Positions 7,904-16,295 are shown, numbered from the stretch's first letter. The stretch: 44,214 nt of DNA from JAGVJT01 sp964513205 (GCA_964513205.1 CAZELP010000014.1:1-44214); one strand, 5' to 3'. Notes: a model not told the origin generated them from the letters alone. Made by a program: numbers and translations.

Positions 7904-8410
7904 ATGAATCGTGATATCAGCATTGAGCAACGCCTTGAAAGACCCGCTGTTCAACAATCTTCTTCTGTTATTTCACCAGAAATTGCATCAGACAAACACT
8001 CCAATCATCTTAAGGCTCAGCATGGTATTATTGGATGCCAACTATTCACGTCAAGCGTAACCGGGGCAACGAGCTCTCCTATCGCACAAATTCCTGGACG
8101 ACTTTTGCAAGTCGCCATATCCGCTCGTACTTTCTTTCAACCCACAGAAAAAGTCTCTGGACTTGAAAAATTTGCACACGGCATTCAAGCATTAATTGCC
8201 GTAACGCTTTTGGCTGTAGCCATTTTACGCTATCAAAATGGTGACAATTGCGACGATATTGACAGCCCGCTGTGCAAAAATGAAATTCTTTTAGAAACAC
8301 TTTATTCAACACTTCTCTTATTGAGCTGGGGTCCGGCTCAGGTCATTCATCATAGCGCTAAAAAACCAGCAAATTCAGCTTCTGAAGAAACGACACCAAG
8401 AACTATCTAG
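7904..8410 (+). CDS. Hypothetical small membrane protein
   Basis: I do not recognise this 168-residue protein. The ATG at 7904 has GGAG 7 bases upstream, so it is preferred over the in-frame start at 7877. The first 85 residues are polar. Two hydrophobic stretches follow, one around GIQALIAVTLLAVAIL and one around LETLYSTLLLLSW, separated by the acidic, cysteine-containing loop GDNCDDIDSPLC. The C-terminus is polar and rich in S, T and E. This fits a two-helix membrane protein with both ends on one side. It begins the accessory block after rarA. A polar tail on a small orphan membrane protein is common among Dot/Icm substrates, but nothing specific proves that here. Confidence 0.6.
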   Translation: MNRDISIEQRLERPAVQQSSSVISPEIASDKHSNHLKAQHGIIGCQLFTSSVTGATSSPIAQIPGRLLQVAISARTFFQPTEKVSGLEKFAHGIQALIAVTLLAVAILRYQNGDNCDDIDSPLCKNEILLETLYSTLLLLSWGPAQVIHHSAKKPANSASEETTPRTI

Positions 8411-8444
8411 GCAACGTCCCTGAAATCTCTAAAAATGAAATGCG

Positions 8445-10700
8445 TTACCCCTTATAAACAACACCATGTTGAATGGTTTCTTCTTTTTTTGTCCAAATAA
8501 TTGTGTCGACATTCTCTTTTTGAGAGACTCCGCATTGTACATTACAAAATCTCGAATAATGTTCCGTTTCAGAATAGTCAAGATGACAATCACGCCAATC
8601 AATTCTAGTTAAAGGACTTCCAGATGGTAATTTAAATATCAACTCACTTGCAGCTTCCGCAGAAAAATGATTATCCCCCAAATGAAGAGTTTGCAATGTC
8701 AATGCTCGCTCTGTCATTGCTAAAATACCTTCAGAATGAAAATGATTTGAATCAATCCAAAGTGTTTTCAAAGCAAGATCTTTTTGCACGTAAGTCGTCG
8801 GTGTTGCTTTTTTCAAAGGAAAAATTGAAGCCAAACACTCAAGACCTTGATCACCAATTTTACAATTGGTCAGTTTTAAAAATTTTAAGTGAGATGATTT
8901 AGATATTAAATTGACGATGTGAAAAATACCCTCGTCTGAAATGGGATTCCCTGATAGATCAAGAACAGATAGCCGATTTTCTTTTGAGAGTTGATTCACA
9001 AACAATTTGGCTTTACTTGAATCGATATTACAATAAGATAAATCAAGTTTTTCGATATCCGTTGAAGAAACAAGATTAGCAATGGCTGTTGCATCCTTCG
9101 ACTGCAAAGGATAGCGCAGCGCAAACTCTTTCAGCATTGTGTTTTGCTCTAAAATACGACAAAGAATTTCCAGCCCTTCCGCAGATTGTCCGTTTACAGC
9201 AAAATCAAATGAAAGCTTATCGAATAAAACTCTGTCTCGAATATCTGAAGTCAAGATACCCGTCAATTGCAAGCGATTTTTCTCTCGGGAAATAAACGGA
9301 CGCCAAACCGACTCTTGATCTGCTCGCTCGTGATAGCACTTAAAACTCTCTATCTCTTGAGAAGAAAAACGTAACTCGTTGATACGTCGAATATCTGGAT
9401 GATAGACAATGTTTTTAAGACAAAGTCTTCCAAACTGTCCAGTTCCTACTGTCTTTAAAAGCGTTTTAATGGCTTTGGCAATGACGATGACATCTTCTTG
9501 TTCTGGATCCAGATCGTGTTGATTTTGTTTTAAAAGTGTTTCAATGCACGATTGCCCAAGCGAACGACTCTCATATTGAAACGCATCAGAAAGAACATCA
9601 ATGGCCTGCCTTAAACTAAACATTTTGTTATCATCGTAAGACAACAAACGAAATAGATTATCTTGATCTAGCCATCCATTTTTAGCCAAATCATTTAAAA
9701 TGGCATGAAATAAAAAAGATCGACTCTCAATTTGTGAAAGAAAGTGAGAATATACCCTGAGACGCTCTTCATCTTGTACCATTTTCATAAAAAATGCTTG
9801 CATCAGAGGCTGATGGATTGATACACCGAAAAGCAAATTTTCAATATCATTTTCTGTCAGTCGTACGTGATCATTTAACTGTGTCATTTTGTTCAAGAGA
9901 CGCTCAGTGAAAGCTTGACAACCTCGTGCTCTTGTCCAAAGTGTGTACTGTCTTCTATAGGGAGGTAATTGATACAACCATGAGGCAGTATCTTCAAATG
10001 CATCTGCTATTGTTTTTGAAAAAGCGCCACCACCAAAAAATTGTTCTGAACGACGCAAAATTGAAATGGAATATTCTGTGATGGCCTTTTCGATATTCGA
10101 TACAAGGTCATTTGGCGTATAGCTTCGGATTTCTTTTTCTTTCAACAAAGACCAATTTTCAGAACAGAAATTAACTAGATCATCTGGATGATTTTGCTCA
10201 ATGAAAAAAATGACTTGCTCTCCAAACTGACTCATCAACTTAAAGGCAATATACACTTCGAGAAGCTTTTTCTGTAAAGGAAGTAGTAAATGATTAGGAT
10301 AATGCTCAGATGACAACAAAAGGCGAATTTGCCCTTTGGTTCGGACTATCCAGCCTGCATAATAAACATGCCCCGCATACAGCTCATCGGGTACTGCCAA
10401 AGAAGGATGTCCATATGTGTTATCCATGTCGATATCGGAGTGTCTTTCTTTGGGAAAACGTTCAAGAAACGCTTGACTCTCTTTTTCCGTCAGGCCTTTT
10501 TGAATTCCTAGAGCCAATGTTATGTCATGATCTGCTCTTAAAACCCATATTTTCTGTTCACTCAAACATAAATCTGAATGCTCGACGTCCCTATAGGCTG
10601 GATTTATTAAAACCTCTTTTTTTGTTATTTTTGCTATTTTAGACGGTATCCCTTTAATGCTGTTGAGAAGATTACGCATCAGTGATTCTGATAAGTGCAT
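8445..10700 (-). CDS. Leucine-rich-repeat protein, candidate host-acting effector
   Basis: The first about 500 of 751 residues match no domain I know; they are charged and mostly helical. From about residue 500 to 705 there are ribonuclease-inhibitor-type leucine-rich repeats, for example IEKLDLSYCNIDSS, LSVLDLSGNPISDEG, LKFLKLTNCKIGDQG and LQTLHLGDNHFSAE. Such repeats are protein-binding surfaces common in eukaryotes and in secreted proteins of intracellular bacteria. No signal peptide or membrane segment is seen. The ATG at 10700 is used; a TTG just before it is less likely, and no strong ribosome binding site is visible. It may share a leftward transcript with the gene at 10803-11558. A role as a Dot/Icm substrate is inferred from architecture and neighbourhood. 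Confidence 0.75.
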   Translation of the reverse strand: MHLSESLMRNLLNSIKGIPSKIAKITKKEVLINPAYRDVEHSDLCLSEQKIWVLRADHDITLALGIQKGLTEKESQAFLERFPKERHSDIDMDNTYGHPSLAVPDELYAGHVYYAGWIVRTKGQIRLLLSSEHYPNHLLLPLQKKLLEVYIAFKLMSQFGEQVIFFIEQNHPDDLVNFCSENWSLLKEKEIRSYTPNDLVSNIEKAITEYSISILRRSEQFFGGGAFSKTIADAFEDTASWLYQLPPYRRQYTLWTRARGCQAFTERLLNKMTQLNDHVRLTENDIENLLFGVSIHQPLMQAFFMKMVQDEERLRVYSHFLSQIESRSFLFHAILNDLAKNGWLDQDNLFRLLSYDDNKMFSLRQAIDVLSDAFQYESRSLGQSCIETLLKQNQHDLDPEQEDVIVIAKAIKTLLKTVGTGQFGRLCLKNIVYHPDIRRINELRFSSQEIESFKCYHERADQESVWRPFISREKNRLQLTGILTSDIRDRVLFDKLSFDFAVNGQSAEGLEILCRILEQNTMLKEFALRYPLQSKDATAIANLVSSTDIEKLDLSYCNIDSSKAKLFVNQLSKENRLSVLDLSGNPISDEGIFHIVNLISKSSHLKFLKLTNCKIGDQGLECLASIFPLKKATPTTYVQKDLALKTLWIDSNHFHSEGILAMTERALTLQTLHLGDNHFSAEAASELIFKLPSGSPLTRIDWRDCHLDYSETEHYSRFCNVQCGVSQKENVDTIIWTKKEETIQHGVVYKG

Positions 10701-10802
10701 CAAGATAATTTTTTATAAAATGTGTTTAGTTAAGAATAATTGATATTTAAAGTTACGACAATCCAAGCACCAATAAATTATATCTATTGCAGCATAAGTC
10801 CA

Positions 10803-11558
10803 TCATCCAGCGTGCCCTCTTGGGCCCCTTTCTCTATGGACATCCCCATCACATAAAATATCGTCTGAAAAAGAAACTCGTTTTCTTTTGTTAGAAAAAA
10901 CGGATGATATTTCTTGGTGAGTCAGAATTTTCAACTCCTGATAGAAAGGGCAAGCTTTTAATGCAGCACGAAAATACTTCGCATGAGAGCTGGCATCCCA
11001 ATGCTCACTGATTTCCTGAATCAAATCATCATAATTCGGTTTGATATATAAATTTTTGGAGAGAATCGATGCTGCAACATCAAATTTTATTGCATCAAAT
11101 AACGTCATATCAGATTCATTCTTAATGAGTCGTTTCATTTGCTGATAGGCTAACTTATAATCACTTTGTGACGAGATGCTATTGGCATAACGGCTTAATG
11201 CAACTTCGATCTCGCTTGTCACCTTGATTGCATCATCCTCCTCCAACATGTATTTTTGTGTCGGTGGAGCACTCCATAACTCAGAAAGTCGATTGACAAA
11301 ATGCTTGATTTGCTCTTCTGCTGTCGAACACGATTGAAGCAATGCTATCAGCTCAATTGCAAACTCTTTTGTCATACTTTCTTCCCTTTCATGAAAATCA
11401 CAAAAACCATGATTTCTCACTTCAAAAACAACACAGCACAAGGGATTAGACAAAACAGCACTTAATAGCTTAAGCGTTCTGTACTCATCATGATCATATG
11501 GCAATTCTGCAATATCTAATATTTTTTCAGCGTTTGGGTTGATCACTTCATTTTTCAT
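10803..11558 (-). CDS. Hypothetical protein with C-terminal NLS-like and PP1-docking motif
   Basis: This 251-residue protein has no recognised domain. GGAG lies upstream of the ATG at 11558; the longer frame to 11657 lacks such support. The body is helical and soluble. Near the C-terminus (10869-10889) it reads KRKRVSFSDD: a basic run as in nuclear localisation signals, directly followed by RVSF and acidic residues, the ideal form of the RVxF motif by which eukaryotic partners dock onto protein phosphatase 1. The last ten residues (RERGPRGHAG) are basic and glycine-rich. The gene is divergent from the one at 11677, with 118 bases between the starts. Function unknown; a host-directed role is inferred. 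Confidence 0.65.
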   Translation of the reverse strand: MKNEVINPNAEKILDIAELPYDHDEYRTLKLLSAVLSNPLCCVVFEVRNHGFCDFHEREESMTKEFAIELIALLQSCSTAEEQIKHFVNRLSELWSAPPTQKYMLEEDDAIKVTSEIEVALSRYANSISSQSDYKLAYQQMKRLIKNESDMTLFDAIKFDVAASILSKNLYIKPNYDDLIQEISEHWDASSHAKYFRAALKACPFYQELKILTHQEISSVFSNKRKRVSFSDDILCDGDVHRERGPRGHAG

Positions 11559-11676
11559 GATTTCTCCTTTGATTTTTGGGTCAACTGATGCCACAAAGAT
11601 TACAAAAAAACACAAATTGAGTTTAATGAATTCATCGTGTATAATAAATGAAATCAAATACCTTTATTGTATAAAA

Positions 11677-12384
11677 ATGCCAAAATTTTTCCAACAAGAT
11701 AATTCGAGAAAAAGAAAACAGCCTCTAAACTCACAGCCTGAAAAAAGCCAGAGACAAGTGTTTAGGCGGTTATCAAAGAAAGATGAAAAACTTGAACTCA
11801 AGGAAGACATCTTCTTAGCGCAAATTGCTGAATATGCCGATCTTATCGAAAAAACATCATCTGATTTCGAAGTTAAAGGACATTGTTATTATCATGCAGC
11901 ATTGCTTATGTATCGATTGCAACTGGAAATTTTAAAAACAACAGATGCATCCATTTACACCAGCGATATTTCTCCTGCTCTTCAAAAAGCAGCCGAAGCA
12001 TATGAACAAATGCAGGACCAAAAAACAGGCAAACAGTATGCTCAAGAAACTCGCGAGTGCATCGATACCTGGGAAGACGAATTCATTAAAGCAACAGCAA
12101 AAAATCAAGCTCAGGCAGGAGTAGATCCGATATTGACACCATTTCAGCAATCAGCAGAAAAAAAATTAGCCGAAAAAGTTAACCAATGTATCGATGAAGC
12201 CAAAGAAAATGGAGTTTCAGAAGAAAAAATTTGTGATGCTCTCTTCGACGCTGTAAAGAATATATTAAAAACACAACACCTCAACTCGGATGAGAAAACA
12301 GCGATTAGCGCCTTAATGAGCGTCCCTAAAACTTCCGAAGCAAATGCAAATGAGATGATTCGTGCGCAATCCAGTTTGTTTTGA
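11677..12384 (+). CDS. Hypothetical helical protein with basic N-terminus
   Basis: I do not recognise this 235-residue protein. The ATG at 11677 begins MPKFFQQDNSRKRKQPLNSQ; the frame is open upstream to 11539, but that part overlaps the divergent gene and reads like non-coding sequence. RKRK followed later by RRLSKKDEK resembles a nuclear localisation signal. The rest is predicted helical, with a region around residues 50-140 that could pack like tetratricopeptide-type helices (YYHAALLMYRLQLEIL, AAEAYEQM), without clear repeat consensus. No signal peptide or membrane helix. It shares a divergent promoter region with the RVSF-motif gene and lies beside the PR/SET-ankyrin gene. Confidence 0.6.
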   Translation: MPKFFQQDNSRKRKQPLNSQPEKSQRQVFRRLSKKDEKLELKEDIFLAQIAEYADLIEKTSSDFEVKGHCYYHAALLMYRLQLEILKTTDASIYTSDISPALQKAAEAYEQMQDQKTGKQYAQETRECIDTWEDEFIKATAKNQAQAGVDPILTPFQQSAEKKLAEKVNQCIDEAKENGVSEEKICDALFDAVKNILKTQHLNSDEKTAISALMSVPKTSEANANEMIRAQSSLF

Positions 12385-12429
12385 TTGTGTTCTCTTTGAT
12401 CAAACACAAGCATTAAAATAGAATTTCCA

Positions 12430-12458
12430 TTGACACGCCTATCTAAAAAATATACAAT
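12430..12458 (+). promoter_or_regulatory. Strong promoter of the PR/SET-ankyrin gene
   Basis: A perfect TTGACA (12430-12435) and TACAAT (12453-12458) are 17 bases apart, the best sigma-70-type promoter seen in the window. The inverted repeat AATATG-TC-CATATT (12456-12469) begins in the -10 box and covers the expected transcription start, a typical place for a repressor. The predicted leader is only about 20 bases. Confidence 0.7.
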
Positions 12459-12484
12459 ATGTCCATATTAAAAGATGGATTTTT

Positions 12485-14923
12485 ATGAAATATATTGCGT
12501 CAAAAGCCAAAGTGAAAAAGGCAAATAAACATCGTAGCAATCACTACGGTTTAAGGGTGAAAGGCCAGCAAGCCGTTTCTACTCCTGTTTCTTATGAAAA
12601 AATTAATCTTGATGCAGATGGATACAAGAAACTCGAGAAAATCTACAATAAAGAATCGAGTGAAATTACGTTTTACTCACAAACAGACAGTATCGCTCTT
12701 TTAGACAAAAAAAATGGATATACTTTTTTTAAAGAAAATCTAAATTTTTTTAATGCCTTTGAAAACAAAATTTTTATCAGTCCAGTAAGCGCACTGAGTT
12801 CTCAAGAGAAAATAATGGGTGTCTTTGCGAAAGAGCCCATTGGTAATCAATATCGTTATAAATATTGCGCCATCTATCAAACAGAGAAAATAAAAAGTGA
12901 AGGCAACGAATCAGATGCAGCATACTACACTTTCACACTGGATGATGAATATGATCTGTCCGGTGAAAAAAAACGCACATGGCCTGCATTAGTCAACTCA
13001 GCCTCATCAAAGCATTTTGCAAATTTAGAAGCAGAAATACAAAACGGGCAAGTGACTTTTAGAGTTCTTAAAAATATTCAACCCAATCAGCAACTGTTGA
13101 TTTGGTATGGCGATACATACTCATATCCCAAAGGAGAAAAAAGATTTCTCACACCCGATGACACGTCTCTGTCAGCAGAAGAGCGATATCGAATGTCCGC
13201 AAATTTATACGATAAAAAGCCATTAGTTGATCTTGAATTAAATACGCTTTTAGGATACGGGCCGGACACCGTCTTTATTGTGCCTAAAAGAGCACAGCTC
13301 GAAAGCCTTCACATGCCTTATTATGCAAGAAAAAAAGATGGATTCGAAAGTCAACAACAAAATCTAACTCACCTACACTTGGCTTGTTGGCAAGGCAATA
13401 TTGAGCTAGTCGAATCCCTTCAAAAATTGGGTGCAAACATTCATTATCAACTCTTAGAGCGAGGGTTCACACCACTTCATTTATTGATACTGTCAAAACA
13501 TAAATTGAGTATCAAATTTAAAATTTTTGAATACATTTTAGAAACATACAAGTCGATTGATCTATTTTTACAAGACCAAGAAGACTATGACATCTTGACG
13601 CATCTGATTATCACCAATCAACTCGATCTCTTGGAGAAAATATTAGATAAATATGCGCCTAAATTTAAAAGAAACAGAAACGAAAGTATGCTATACAGTT
13701 TTTTAAAGTACGGCAGCATCAAATGTATTGATCGGTTTGTCCCTCAATATTTTAAAAATAAGGATTACGAAGAAAATAAGGAAGACCTTCTTGAGCTGTA
13801 TCTCGAACTACAAACAAACGAACCAGGAACTAAGAGAGCTCAAAAAGTGAGCGAATACATTCAAGCGCACTTTCCAGAAGAAACAAAATCTTACTCAAAA
13901 ACGTGCATCGATAGACCTCTTTCGAAACTCGCTGCAGAGCGTGATTTGCAAGGAGAAACAGAGCACCAAATCGCAGTATACACGTCAGTACATGAGGATT
14001 CGAGCACCATATCGACGAAGCAAATCACCTCCGCAGTAAAGTTTCAAAAGAAGTCTATTGAAATTGAGATGTGTCAAACTGACAGTGAATCTACAGTGAA
14101 TACCAGTGAGACAAGTGTTCAATCCAAATTACCAAGCCCAACCAAAACGAATATTAGCCCAAATATTTCGCTAAAGACCATGGGCTTTTTTACTCATCAA
14201 GAGCCACCGCAACAAGAACATAAGATCACGACTCCAAGTCATTCAGACCCCCTAAAACCCGTGATAGACGCACCACGACAACAAAATAATATCACTCCAA
14301 GTCACTTAGATTCTCTAAACTGCCTGATAAACACACTGGAACAACAAAATGATATCATTCCAAGTCATTCAGAGCCTTTAAACTGCCTGATAAACGCACT
14401 GGAACAACAAAATGATATCATTCCAAGTCATTTAGAGCATCTAAGACCGTTCATCGAATGTATTGTTTTATCCTTCCATTCCGAATATGAACGCATGCCG
14501 AACAACCATCATTTCGAATACATTGTTCACTCTCTCGCGTCGCACAATGAAAATGATTTATTGTTTAGAATGCTCATCCTCTATTTTTATATCTCATCTG
14601 ATAAAAAAATGCTTAAATTTTCATCTGCTCTCTTAAAAGCCGTTGTGATGACAATGCCAATGTACTGCCTCAATTTGGAACAGACTTTAGTGTCGATCTC
14701 TCAACAACATTTCGGCACTAATTTATTTCCTTGCTTTAACTCATTAGACTTTTGTTTCGGGTTCCAATCAAAACTCGCTGAGATCCGAATGATGTCTGAA
14801 AGTTGTACGATTATTACCGATGATATATCTGGTAAAATGTACATTCAAGGAAACCAATATAATACAGCTAAACTGCCTGTCGAGCAGCTCGACGAAAAAC
14901 ACCCCATACTTCGGGGGCTGTAA
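12485..14923 (+). CDS. PR/SET-domain and ankyrin-repeat protein, candidate nuclear effector
   Basis: The 812-residue protein starts with a lysine-rich segment (YIASKAKVKKANKHRS). Residues about 112-212 resemble a SET methyltransferase domain of the PR type: the first beta-strand GVFAKEPI, then LVNSASSKHFANLEA where PRDM proteins have a VNCA...QNL pattern in place of NHSC, then IQPNQQLLIWYGDTY matching the closing ELLVWYGDEY. Ankyrin-like repeats follow (about 293-395: LTHLHLACWQGNIELVESL, GFTPLHLLI, DILTHLIITNQLDLLEKIL). A low-complexity linker, a 21-residue repeat array (583-656) and a helical C-terminal domain complete it. Legionella LegAS4/RomA also joins SET and ankyrin modules and methylates host histone. 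Activity and substrate are unproven here. Only a weak ribosome binding site (GGA) precedes the ATG. Confidence 0.75.
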   Translation: MKYIASKAKVKKANKHRSNHYGLRVKGQQAVSTPVSYEKINLDADGYKKLEKIYNKESSEITFYSQTDSIALLDKKNGYTFFKENLNFFNAFENKIFISPVSALSSQEKIMGVFAKEPIGNQYRYKYCAIYQTEKIKSEGNESDAAYYTFTLDDEYDLSGEKKRTWPALVNSASSKHFANLEAEIQNGQVTFRVLKNIQPNQQLLIWYGDTYSYPKGEKRFLTPDDTSLSAEERYRMSANLYDKKPLVDLELNTLLGYGPDTVFIVPKRAQLESLHMPYYARKKDGFESQQQNLTHLHLACWQGNIELVESLQKLGANIHYQLLERGFTPLHLLILSKHKLSIKFKIFEYILETYKSIDLFLQDQEDYDILTHLIITNQLDLLEKILDKYAPKFKRNRNESMLYSFLKYGSIKCIDRFVPQYFKNKDYEENKEDLLELYLELQTNEPGTKRAQKVSEYIQAHFPEETKSYSKTCIDRPLSKLAAERDLQGETEHQIAVYTSVHEDSSTISTKQITSAVKFQKKSIEIEMCQTDSESTVNTSETSVQSKLPSPTKTNISPNISLKTMGFFTHQEPPQQEHKITTPSHSDPLKPVIDAPRQQNNITPSHLDSLNCLINTLEQQNDIIPSHSEPLNCLINALEQQNDIIPSHLEHLRPFIECIVLSFHSEYERMPNNHHFEYIVHSLASHNENDLLFRMLILYFYISSDKKMLKFSSALLKAVVMTMPMYCLNLEQTLVSISQQHFGTNLFPCFNSLDFCFGFQSKLAEIRMMSESCTIITDDISGKMYIQGNQYNTAKLPVEQLDEKHPILRGL
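14231..14455 (+). repeat. In-frame tandem repeat, 63-base unit, about 3.6 copies
   Basis: Units begin at 14231, 14294, 14357 and 14420. Each encodes 21 residues of the pattern (T/I)PSHxxxLxxxIxxxxQQNxI, as in IPSHSEPLNCLINALEQQND. Copies 2 and 3 are nearly identical at the DNA level and copies 1 and 4 have diverged, which suggests recent expansion in the linker before the C-terminal domain of the PR/SET protein. Confidence 0.85.
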
Positions 14924-14962
14924 ATTTAACTGTCCACTACAAAGATATAAATGACAATCCTC

Positions 14963-14992
14963 TTGTAAACGACATAAATCTATTCATAAAAT
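14963..14992 (+). promoter_or_regulatory. Possible promoter of the small coiled-coil gene
   Basis: TTGTAA (14963-14968) and TAAAAT (14987-14992) are 18 bases apart, followed about 27 bases later by the strong ribosome binding site GGGAGG of the gene at 15029. The match is moderate. Confidence 0.35.
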
Positions 14993-15028
14993 ACTCAAGG
15001 GATTTTCATAAAAATCAGGGAGGATAGA

Positions 15029-15298
15029 ATGAGGCAGATCAAAAAACTCATATCCATCAAAAGACTCATATCTAATCCAAGGATAAGACGACTTTCAACA
15101 GACTCATCAGAAAATGCTGATCACTTAGACAGCTGGATCAAAATACACAAAGAAATGCGCAATGAAGCTCGCGATATTGTGCAACATGCGATTGACTCCA
15201 GAACGTCTCAAATGAATCATGATGTCAGTTCCATCAAGAGTGATGTCCTTGGCATAAAATCTGACGTGAAAGATTTGACCGCTCGAAACTGCAGCTAG
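15029..15298 (+). CDS. Small coiled-coil protein with presequence-like N-terminus
   Basis: This 89-residue protein is unrecognised. GGGAGG lies 7 bases before the ATG. The first 22 residues (RQIKKLISIKRLISNPRIRR and neighbours) are basic, hydrophobic and free of acidic residues, and LSTDSSENAD follows. This resembles a mitochondrial presequence or a basic membrane-binding helix, not a Sec signal peptide. The second half is a coiled coil with a near seven-residue period (SSIKSDVLGIKSDVKDL). It ends 19 bases before the outer-membrane protein gene on the same strand and may be co-transcribed with it. Confidence 0.6.
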   Translation: MRQIKKLISIKRLISNPRIRRLSTDSSENADHLDSWIKIHKEMRNEARDIVQHAIDSRTSQMNHDVSSIKSDVLGIKSDVKDLTARNCS

Positions 15299-15317
15299 AC
15301 ATAGGAAAAAAAATCTC

Positions 15318-16142
15318 ATGAAAAATAAAAAACTTCACATACTGAGTGGTCTTATACTTTCACAAGCAATGATGGCAAGCTACGCTGGTAGTGAAGGCAA
15401 TCTAATGGATGTTTCTGGATTTTATCTTGGGTTAGGTGTCGGTGAAAGCACTTTGTTTTCAAGTGATCAATACAAAAACAATCTGTCTTTTGAAGGTTTT
15501 AACAAAGCCAATATAAGCAATAGTATCCATAATGAAAATACGGCTACTTTATTCGAAGGACATGTTGGTTATAATCGAAATATCCGTCCCCGAACATATC
15601 TTGGAATTAAAGGATCTATTTTTTACACCCCCGTCGAAATTTTAAGCCAATCCACTGCGTTGGCGTCTACTCCATCCACAGCACTTTCAGGAAATCCGCT
15701 TGCTATCTCACTCGAAAATATCAATCAAATCTCAATGGAGCCGGTTTACAACATCAACGGTGTTTTGACATATGCCTTACTGGAAAAACTCACGCCTTTT
15801 ATCGAAGCAGGCGTCAGTTTTTCTAATGTCAGAAATTTACATGCACAACGAAACATCATCGAACAACCAGGGATAAGCCCTTCCATTTCAATTGAAACAC
15901 CCTACAATACCAGTGGATTTAATACAGGTTATAATGTCGGTCTTGGCGCAAACTACCAACTGACGTCGCATTGGCTCTTTTCTGGGCAAGTAACATTCCA
16001 TGATCTCGGTCAATATAACGCGTCAAAAAGTTATAGCATCCCATCAATACCAGGCACCACAGCATCTACTAGTACGCGAACATTCCAAATGCTGTCTGTG
16101 TTCGCAAGTTTCTCTTATATTTTCTCCGAAAAAATGGTTTGA
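15318..16142 (+). CDS. Outer-membrane beta-barrel protein
   Basis: The protein (274 residues) begins with a Sec signal peptide (KNKKLHILSGLILSQAMMA, likely cleavage near SYAG-SEG). The mature part alternates polar and hydrophobic residues and is rich in G, S, N and aromatics, as in 8- to 10-strand porin-like barrels: FYLGLGVGE, YLGIKGSIFY, FIEAGVSFSNV, NVGLGANYQL, WLFSGQVTFHDLG, FASFSYIF. Legionella and Coxiella relatives encode many such proteins. A long loop (residues 100-125) is rich in S, T and A. No ligand can be assigned. A hairpin follows the stop codon directly. Confidence 0.8.
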   Translation: MKNKKLHILSGLILSQAMMASYAGSEGNLMDVSGFYLGLGVGESTLFSSDQYKNNLSFEGFNKANISNSIHNENTATLFEGHVGYNRNIRPRTYLGIKGSIFYTPVEILSQSTALASTPSTALSGNPLAISLENINQISMEPVYNINGVLTYALLEKLTPFIEAGVSFSNVRNLHAQRNIIEQPGISPSISIETPYNTSGFNTGYNVGLGANYQLTSHWLFSGQVTFHDLGQYNASKSYSIPSIPGTTASTSTRTFQMLSVFASFSYIFSEKMV

Positions 16143-16145
16143 GTA

Positions 16146-16171
16146 GATCCGCCGGGTCACCCGAGCGGATC
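16146..16171 (+). terminator. GC-rich hairpin after the beta-barrel gene
   Basis: GATCCGC (16146-16152) pairs with GCGGATC (16165-16171), and inside it GGGT pairs with ACCC. It begins four bases after the stop codon, so it is probably a terminator or mRNA-stabilising stem, although no T-run follows. Confidence 0.45.
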
Positions 16172-16231
16172 CCTCCTCAGAAAAGTTATTCAGCCCAGGT
16201 TACTTCAGCCTCTTTGCTTCCTGCAAGATAA

Positions 16232-16248
16232 GCCAAGCTTTGCTTGGC
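16232..16248. repeat. Small hairpin GCCAAGC-TTT-GCTTGGC
   Basis: A perfect 7-base inverted repeat with a 3-base loop lies between the convergent beta-barrel gene and the gene at 16296. It could end transcription from either side, but has no adjacent T-run. Confidence 0.4.
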
Positions 16249-16295
16249 GTACTAACTGTCAGATCCGTTGGAACGACTACAATTTAAGATCAAAA

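Noticed and set aside
11539..11676. Longer N-terminus for the gene at 11677
   Set aside because: The extra 46 codons overlap the start of the divergent gene and its ribosome binding site and have no start signal of their own.
14231..14455. Repeat array considered as a CRISPR-like array
   Set aside because: The 63-base units are in frame, encode a protein repeat and have no unique spacers.
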